From Hygrocybe punicea (taxonomy: Eukaryota > Basidiomycota > Agaricomycetes > Agaricales > Hygrophoraceae), in NCBI GenBank assembly GCA_963556145.1, contig OY744464.1, positions 2,666,001-2,730,000 of the forward strand: a stretch of DNA of 64,000 bases. Reading direction: 5' to 3'. Under the pieces are notes generated by a model. It saw nothing but the letters and a program-made list of their open reading frames with translations. It was not told the DNA's origin and searched no databases. Position 1 is the first letter of the stretch; every line of letters starts with the position of its first letter. Positions 58,601 through 64,000 of the stretch are shown here, piece after piece. Made by a program: the position numbers and the translations under genes.

Positions 58601-59220
58601 GACCCCGCCGTCCAGGTTGTCGTCGACAAGAAAGGTTGGAAGCTTCTTGGAATGCTCTGATGAGCTGGCGAATGAAAACATGGCAAACAGACTTCGAGGA
58701 TTGCGTGTGGGGGTCAACCGTGCTCCTTCCTGACACCGTTCTCACCAAGCTCGCAACAAGAGCTCGCCTCAAGACTGTTGATGATATCAAAGTTGAGATT
58801 CCCGAGTGGGATTGGGCAGACGAGTACGGAGAGGTGATCCTGCATCTCTTGGAACCAATCGACCAGGCATGGTACGAGGCGAACGAGCAGAAAAAAGCAG
58901 AGAACAAGGCCAAGCAAGCGAAAATCTCAGCAGAAAGGAAAGTCAAACGCAATGAGGAGCGTCTCGCACAGGCCCGTGAGGCAACTGCCCAGCGTAGGGC
59001 AGCGTCATCCTCTCGCCCAGTACTCCACCCTGCTCAGCCGACTGCTCTATATCCACTTGAATGTGTGCGCTACCCTCTGCAACACACTCCCCAGCATCCA
59101 TCGCTCCCGCCATATCCGCCATATCCACTTTATCCAGTATACCCTCAATATAGTACATTCATACCGCAATCATTTATACCTCAACCGTTTCCTTTTCAAA
59201 TCCTTCCTAATGACTTGTAA
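55687..59220 (+). pseudogene. RecQ-like DNA helicase of the DUF6589 element
   Basis: Start ATG 55687. Exon 1 is split by a hAT MITE (55835-56898); removing it rejoins KAP-YDWQIDVTEALML, the Q-motif-like segment, then AGTGSGKTMPFGMP (Walker A). Further exons follow after GT-AG introns: SPLNELEFEQ, FGLTATAVNGDN, LLTSPEM, VVDEAHCISQWG (RecQ motif II signature), LATSATMPPHV (motif III), FFNTHDLAYR, ILCATEVAGMGMDIPNISRVI and QRSGRARRSGEPV (motif VI). Then an acidic insert and a zinc-like region, CR(stop)EVSNTYFKNP...PCCDVC. The single TGA (58274-58276) lies where RecQ proteins usually have CRR. The C-terminal part is a coiled coil (58860-58980) and a P/Y-rich tail. Role in transposition is inferred. 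Confidence 0.85.
55835..56898. mobile_element. hAT-type non-autonomous element, 1064 bp, TSD AGCACCTT
   Basis: Ends TAGGCAATGACACGGGTA and its complement. 8-bp duplicate AGCACCTT at 55827-55834 and 56899-56906. CCCGTACCC-type subterminal repeats at both sides. The GC-rich interior has only compositional frames. It disrupts the helicase exon just before Walker A. Confidence 0.92.
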
Positions 59221-59268
59221 TTTATTCCATAGCACCAAAAGCAATACAATGAATATTTAATAGTCTGT
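59221..59268. terminator. shared 3' region of the two convergent genes
   Basis: Forty-eight bases between the two stop codons, with AATATTTAA and CAATACAATGAATA. The transcripts must overlap or end within the partner's coding sequence. Confidence 0.35.
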
Positions 59269-61920
59269 TCAATCTTCTTTGGTGGACCACTCAGATACTC
59301 TGTTTGCGGCCCACTTCTCCATCGTCTTGATCAGTTTAGTCCCCTCTGATCCTATCGCCATAATGTCTGAAACTCTGTCCTTCGCATCAAGTTTCTGCCC
59401 TGGCCTGTTGACATGGATCTTAGATGCTTTGAATGAGGCCTGCAGACGAGCGAGATCATCTTCTTTTCCGGGAGAAGAATGAGCTTTACCGCGGTGAAAA
59501 TGATTAATATCGTGTTCAACGTGATCTTTGACTTTGCGTTGGCAAGGTATCGATGCTGAAGTTGTGCCAATATAGTCCCAATCGGCGTAAGGACCTGTAG
59601 CAGCAAAAGTGTGCTAAGACATGTACTTCAGTAAATATATGATGGTATTGCATTAACAGGACCTTACTTTAATGTCACGGACATTGTGTTCTTGAAGAAG
59701 GTCGATGGGGTGAAAACCATCTCTTTTCCCAGTGGTATTTGCGAGCCAGCAGTATTTGAGAATATATGTTCTAACGATAAATGTCAGAAAAGGATCCTAA
59801 GTACGATTTGCAATCAACACCACCTGAGATCGGGAGGCCACTCCCGGTGTAGACCCTGTAACAACTCCAGTATTTCAAGTGCGTAATTCTTGTTCGTCCC
59901 ACCTACAAATTGGAACAGTAGTCGTGGGAGTAAGTCTTGTATACGTCCAATATCCCCGATTTTCATCGACTCGTCAAACTCGAGGTAATCCAGGAGATCA
60001 CGAGCCATCTGGGTCGACTCGACTGGTAACGGAGATCATCCTTGTTAGATTTCTTGAGCGCAATCCTTTGTAGAGTGGAAGTAGATGCGTGGTCCTTCGC
60101 GATTGTGGCTGCCAGGGTGTAGAGTTCTTCTGGTGAGCAGCTCCGCAGTTCCTCGAGTGTGTCAACTTTGCCCACGACGCACCAGAGGTCCCGGAAGCAA
60201 GCCTCTGCGATGTGGAGCAAGCCTTCTTTAAGATTGTGGTGGAATGTTCCCTGTACCGTTGCTGAATGAAGACCTTTGCGGTTGAGGAGATCGAAAGCTT
60301 GAACCAGTCCAAAACCAAGCTGAGTGCCATAATATTGAGAATGAAGTGAGTGCTTGAAAGCTATCTGTGCATGAAACCAGCTGAACACTTCTTTGAGGAA
60401 CACAAGGCGTTCGGATGAATTCAAGTCATCACAACGAAACTTTTGAAGCCCTCGAAGTCGCGAGATGGTGAGTTGGTCGCCAGCCCAAGCAATGATATAT
60501 TTTTCGCCGAGTTCTTTTTGTTTTTCAGGTGAGTCAAGTTCAAGCTGGTGCCACCACTCTTCGAGTACACGATCATTTCCTTCGTAGGATGCTTCCTCGA
60601 TGTGTACAGTGTTGAGCATGTATTGGCAGGTGACGTGATCTGGACCAATAGGTAACGGTTCACGGGGCGGTGGAGGATTGAATAATTTGTGATCGTTTTG
60701 GCTGTAAGTTTCAAAACTGAACTCTGGTGCAGCTGTTAGAATTGAAAGAATGTGGTGAATAGCACGAGCCTTGAGACGGGGACTGGCATCCATTTCAAGC
60801 TTGATGATGTCCTTATATTTTATCGTGTTGACTGCGCCGAGTGCTCGCTGTTCCTGGAATGCGCGATTATCTGGCCAAACAGCGTGGGGGTCTTTTATAA
60901 CGAGGATAGTCGCCGCCGTGCCACTATCAAAGTGGGATTGATTGTCGAGTCGTTGCTCGTACACCTTGAATGGCAAATTGATGTTGTCATGGGTTCCAAA
61001 CCAAGGATACCGTTTTAAGTCTTTCAAGAGAGCGGCCCGGCTAAGTTCAGAGAGTTTTTCAATGCCGCGGTAAGCCCACTTTTGACTCATCGTAATCCCG
61101 AGGGCGTGGAGAGTGTCGAAAGCTTTAGTGGCAAGCCCACAGCTCTTGAAGTATATTGTCAGCAGTTTTGCAAGCCTGCAGCGATGGTGTGAGCGCGATA
61201 GAGACGCCATGGAGATCATCATAAGAGCTGCCTAGTGGCCATGAAAAGTTAGACCATAGCATCAGAAACGAAACAGAAAGCAGAGACCGGGTCAGGGTTC
61301 TTGAGTTTGTTTTTCAGTCGTTGCTTGGGCGTGCAGAGAGCATGGTGGAAAAGCTTCCACATTGTCAGCACTTGGCTTTTGACCTCTGGAATCATTTCTT
61401 TCCAGCTAATAGACAGAAGGGCCTCTTCAGAAAGATTCTCTTGAGGAAAGAGCATTGTCGGCTTCAGAGTATCCAGCTCGCGATCCATAGTCTCACAGAC
61501 AGTTTCCAGCGCCCAGTTATTCATCGCATCCCTTGCAGCTTTTGTATGTATACCTTGTCCATGAGAACGAGGGGGCCGGTGCCAGTTCGCCAAGATTCCT
61601 GGAAGCTCATCGCTAAGCATAAGCACAGTTCTTGCAAACCGGACACGATTGTTCGAGACCAGTTCCAGAACATTCCAACTAATGGCCCAGAGAAACAAAG
61701 GGAGATTTAGATGCAGTGAATCCATCAGAGTCAGAACTTCAAGAACACGATCAGAAATGTCGCCAGAGACATTGAGGAATTTTCGGCAGCTTTCTGTTTG
61801 TCGAACATGAGGATCCGAGCTCGGAACACGTTGATGTTCACCGAATAATGATCCCCCAGTATCGGAACCCAGGCCAGAAGTATCAGAGTCCGAGCTGCTG
61901 TCAGATGAAAACGCGTACAT
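59269..61920 (-). CDS. DUF6589-type protein, probable transposase
   Basis: Start MYAFSSDSSSDSDTSG (complement 61918-61920); stop TGA complement 59269-59271. Long helical N-terminal part, then KAFDTLHALGITMSQKWAYR, HDNINLPFKVYEQRL with DNQSHFDSGTAATI, AWAGDQLTISRLRGLQKFR, SLHSQYYGTQLGFGLVQAF, LLNRKGLHSATVQGTFHHN, ARDLLDYLEFDESMKIGD, DGFHPIDLLQEHNVRDIK and ADWDYIGTTSASIP. These are the blocks of the basidiomycete DUF6589 family. Asp in HDNIN, Asp in AGDQLT and a later Glu are candidates for a DDE triad. Two short joins (about 61222-61249 and 59990-60010) need very short introns or are 1-nt lesions; the rest reads cleanly. Transposase function is inferred from its place inside TIRs. Confidence 0.8.
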
Positions 61921-62125
61921 TTGCCAGGAGGTAGTACAAATGCGTCGATAAGTACTACTTTAATTACTCTAAATTCTGCGCGTCGAGGTCACATGATAGA
62001 TGATCCACACCCGCTGTACTCAAACTCACCAGACCTTCTATCGCACAAGCGTTCACTGTTTTTCGCAGTCCGCTTAGAATCCCGCCGGATTCTTCTGCCA
62101 TGCGAGAACGTCGGGTACGAGACTA

Positions 62126-64000
62126 CTGATTTTGTAGAGATCATGACAAGACAGCATTGAGACTTCATCAATGAAAATATAGTCAACTCCTTCTAGTCTA
62201 CCTTTTAGTTGAGCAATGCCCATTGCTTCATTTCTATTTGACATGTTTGGATTGATGCCCAGGAAGTAGTGATAAGTTGAGCCATTTTGTAGAGCTGCAG
62301 AAGTACCAGTAGGACCAAGAATAACGAATCTGTGAGACTCATGTACATTGTCAAAGAACTCAACAACTGCTTTGATGACTTGTGATTTTCCAGTGCCAGC
62401 CATTCCAGCAATATTCATTTTCAACTGGTCAGTGCTGGAAGATGAAGCATGATTTGCAATGATTCTAAAGGCTCTTTTTTGCTCAATGTTCAGGCTGAAT
62501 TTTCTAACTGTAGCATCAATTAGCTGTTGTCTCTGTGCATTTTCAGCTCTGAAATTTTGCATCAAGTACGATTGGTCCACAATCATCACATCATTGTCAT
62601 TTGGATCAGTATTTGTTTTGTGTGAACTCAACTTTGAGTTTGCAGGAATATATTGATTTCGTTCATCTAGTATTTCTTGTCTCTGTTCTTGAACAACTTG
62701 TTTCCATTGAGTACCCAGTTGATTCATTTCAACTTCAAGTGGAGCAGAATTTACAGTAATAGAACCATCTGGACATGGTTCAAGCCAACCAATGTTTCTG
62801 ACAATGTTTTCAGTGGCATCCATTTGAGCTTTGATCAGTCTACCATGTTGACCAAGTTCAGAATATTTGTTAGTGCCATAATCTGCATTATTTTTGTCCT
62901 GCTCATAATGGTCATCTCCAAAGTCACCACCATTTTGAATGTTGTCATCATCCAAGTGAGATATCATGTCTGAAGTCATAAATTGAGGACAGGTACCATC
63001 TAACACTGCTCCTTGTCTAAGCTGAGCAGAATAGTCATCCCTGGCATCAAGGCATTCATATCTCAGGTTAAAGTTGTCCATAATTTCTAATTGTCTATCA
63101 GTGAATTCATGATCAGTGAATGCTTCATCTCATGATTCCAGTTTACTTTTCAGGTTATGACCAGATCTCCATGGTTTGAACAGAGTGAGCATTGTGGTGC
63201 AATAGTATTCTCTGTCTCCTCTATCACATCTGGGCATTGAACCACCAACAAAGTTTGGAACAAGATGCTGCTTCTTCTCACTGAATTCTATGCAGTGTGT
63301 TTCATATAATGGGTGATCTTCTAGGAAAAGCTTGGTATTTTCTTGGACAGACTCAGTACTATCAGACTCATTATCCTCTGAATCACATGCTACAAAATTG
63401 TCATCATCTTTGATGTTCAGATCATCAAATTCTATGCTCAAGTCATTACTGGTAGATGCATTAGATCTCGAAGTTTTTTTGTGAGTTGCAGTTTGTGGCT
63501 CAGATTCCATGACATCTAACTCATCATCACTGTTTATTTCATCATTAGGTTTTTGAATGTTCCTCTTGACTCTTTCTGCACCCTGCACCCATTCATATAA
63601 ATTCATGGCTTCAAAATGAGCTGGTCTGTAAATGTAGTCGTGCACAGCTGATAGTCCTATGAATTTTCCCTTTTGATTGTGCAGTACAACCTTTTCAGAT
63701 TCAACTTGCATGTCATCATTTTCATCTGGATTCCAAGCTTTCTGGACTTCTTTCACATAGTTTCTCCAATAAACAGGAATGAATTTGTGACTGGTGTAAT
63801 GGTCAGGGTTTCCAAGCAAATACATCGAAGCCATTGGACCACCAATCTCAAGTTTTGCAGTCAAAGCATTTATGATCTGAGTAAAAAGTTTTCTAGCTTT
63901 GTCTTTTCATTTCATGGATCCTCCAAGCATTTCTGAGTTTCTATCAAACACACTTCTGATGGTATCAAATATGCTATATGTTTTCAATCCAGGCTTTGTA
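62126..64000 (-). pseudogene. Helitron copy D, post-Rep and PIF1-like helicase N-terminal part (runs off window end)
   Basis: From the window edge inward: end of the Rep domain (SIFDTIRSVF-type), then TAKLEIGGPMASMYLLGNPD, YIYRPAHFEAMNLYEWV and CDRGDREYYCTTMLTLFKPW. Helicase motifs follow: EQKRAFRIIANHA, NIAGMAGTGKSQV (Walker A), VILGPTGTSAAL and YIFIDEVSML (Walker B), ending at the insertion in LYKIS. Two in-frame TGA codons: complement 63907-63909 (AGA in copy B) and 63130-63132. The rest of the frame is open. It continues at 55456 after the transposon. Confidence 0.88.

Larger units (their letters stand above)
55457..62125. mobile_element. TIR DNA transposon carrying RecQ-like helicase and DUF6589 genes, 6.67 kb
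   Basis: Ends TAGTCTCGAACCC...ACGTT and, inverted, TAGTCTCGTACCC...ACGTT. Similarity continues inward about 75 bp with AGCGGANTGCGAAAAACA. Target duplicate CTGATTTTG (55448-55456 and 62126-62134), or ACTGATTTTGT if the end is placed one base inward. It is inserted in the helicase region of Helitron copy D. Inside are two convergent genes whose stop codons are 48 bp apart, with no other gene. The boundaries are directly supported by the rejoined Helitron frame. Confidence 0.9.

Noticed and set aside
2555..63909. Selenocysteine or UGA recoding as reason for many in-frame TGA
   Set aside because: The TGAs occur at unrelated residues in unrelated elements, one sister copy has CGA, and no SECIS-like need is evident; CpG decay is simpler.

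Overview
The window looks like a transposon-packed segment of a basidiomycete (Agaricomycete-type) genome. The signs are short GT-AG introns of about 45-60 bp, basidiomycete element families (Plavaka, DUF6589, long-N-terminus Helitrons, Ty3/gypsy and Ty1/copia), hAT and foldback elements, and a TET/JBP-like dioxygenase. I see no rRNA, tRNA or CRISPR array and no clear housekeeping gene. Gene identities come from motifs read by eye; no database search was possible.

Layout. 1-2.2 kb: minus-strand N-terminal half of a Helitron (Hel-1 copy A). 2.5-4.0 kb: a six-exon minus-strand gene with a histone-H3-tail-like N-terminus, a PHD-like finger, a caspase/CHAT-like His/Cys pair and a C-terminal Cys pair. 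4.82-14.63 kb: a young Ty3/gypsy element (two 795-bp LTRs, TSD ACGG) carrying an antisense Zn2Cys6-like gene. 14.6-15.7 kb: tandem two-hairpin repeats with GTCTG loops. 15.8-21.2 kb: a TET/JBP-like dioxygenase gene and two unassigned multi-exon genes, the last broken by a hAT fragment. 21.7-30.5 kb: a mosaic of Helitron family Hel-2, a repeat family called X here, and a foldback MITE. 30.5-47.2 kb: an array of 149-bp exon-plus-intron units split by a copia element (TSD CGATG). One copia LTR is itself split by a foldback MITE (TSD TAA) and by a complete 9.84-kb Plavaka element (TSD TA) with a transposase and a divergent partner gene. 47.3-53.2 kb: more hairpin repeats, Hel-1 copy B and an X fragment. 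53.2-64 kb: a Helitron (copy D) split by a 6.67-kb TIR element that encodes a RecQ-like helicase and, convergently, a DUF6589 protein. The helicase gene is split in turn by a hAT MITE (8-bp TSD AGCACCTT).

How it fits together. Nested insertions with readable target-site duplications give a relative order: exon array, then copia, then MITE and Plavaka; and Helitron D, then the RecQ/DUF6589 element, then the hAT MITE. Eleven otherwise open frames are stopped by a single TGA, mostly where an Arg CGA codon is plausible (one is checkable in-window between Hel-1 copies A and B). This fits CpG deamination of methylated repeats, in a window that also carries a TET/JBP-like gene.

Strongest candidates for something undescribed: the H3-tail-mimic/PHD/caspase-like gene, the RecQ + DUF6589 transposon, the antisense zinc-cluster gene of the gypsy element, the covarying hairpin repeats, and the membrane-plus-repeat N-terminus of the Helitron proteins.
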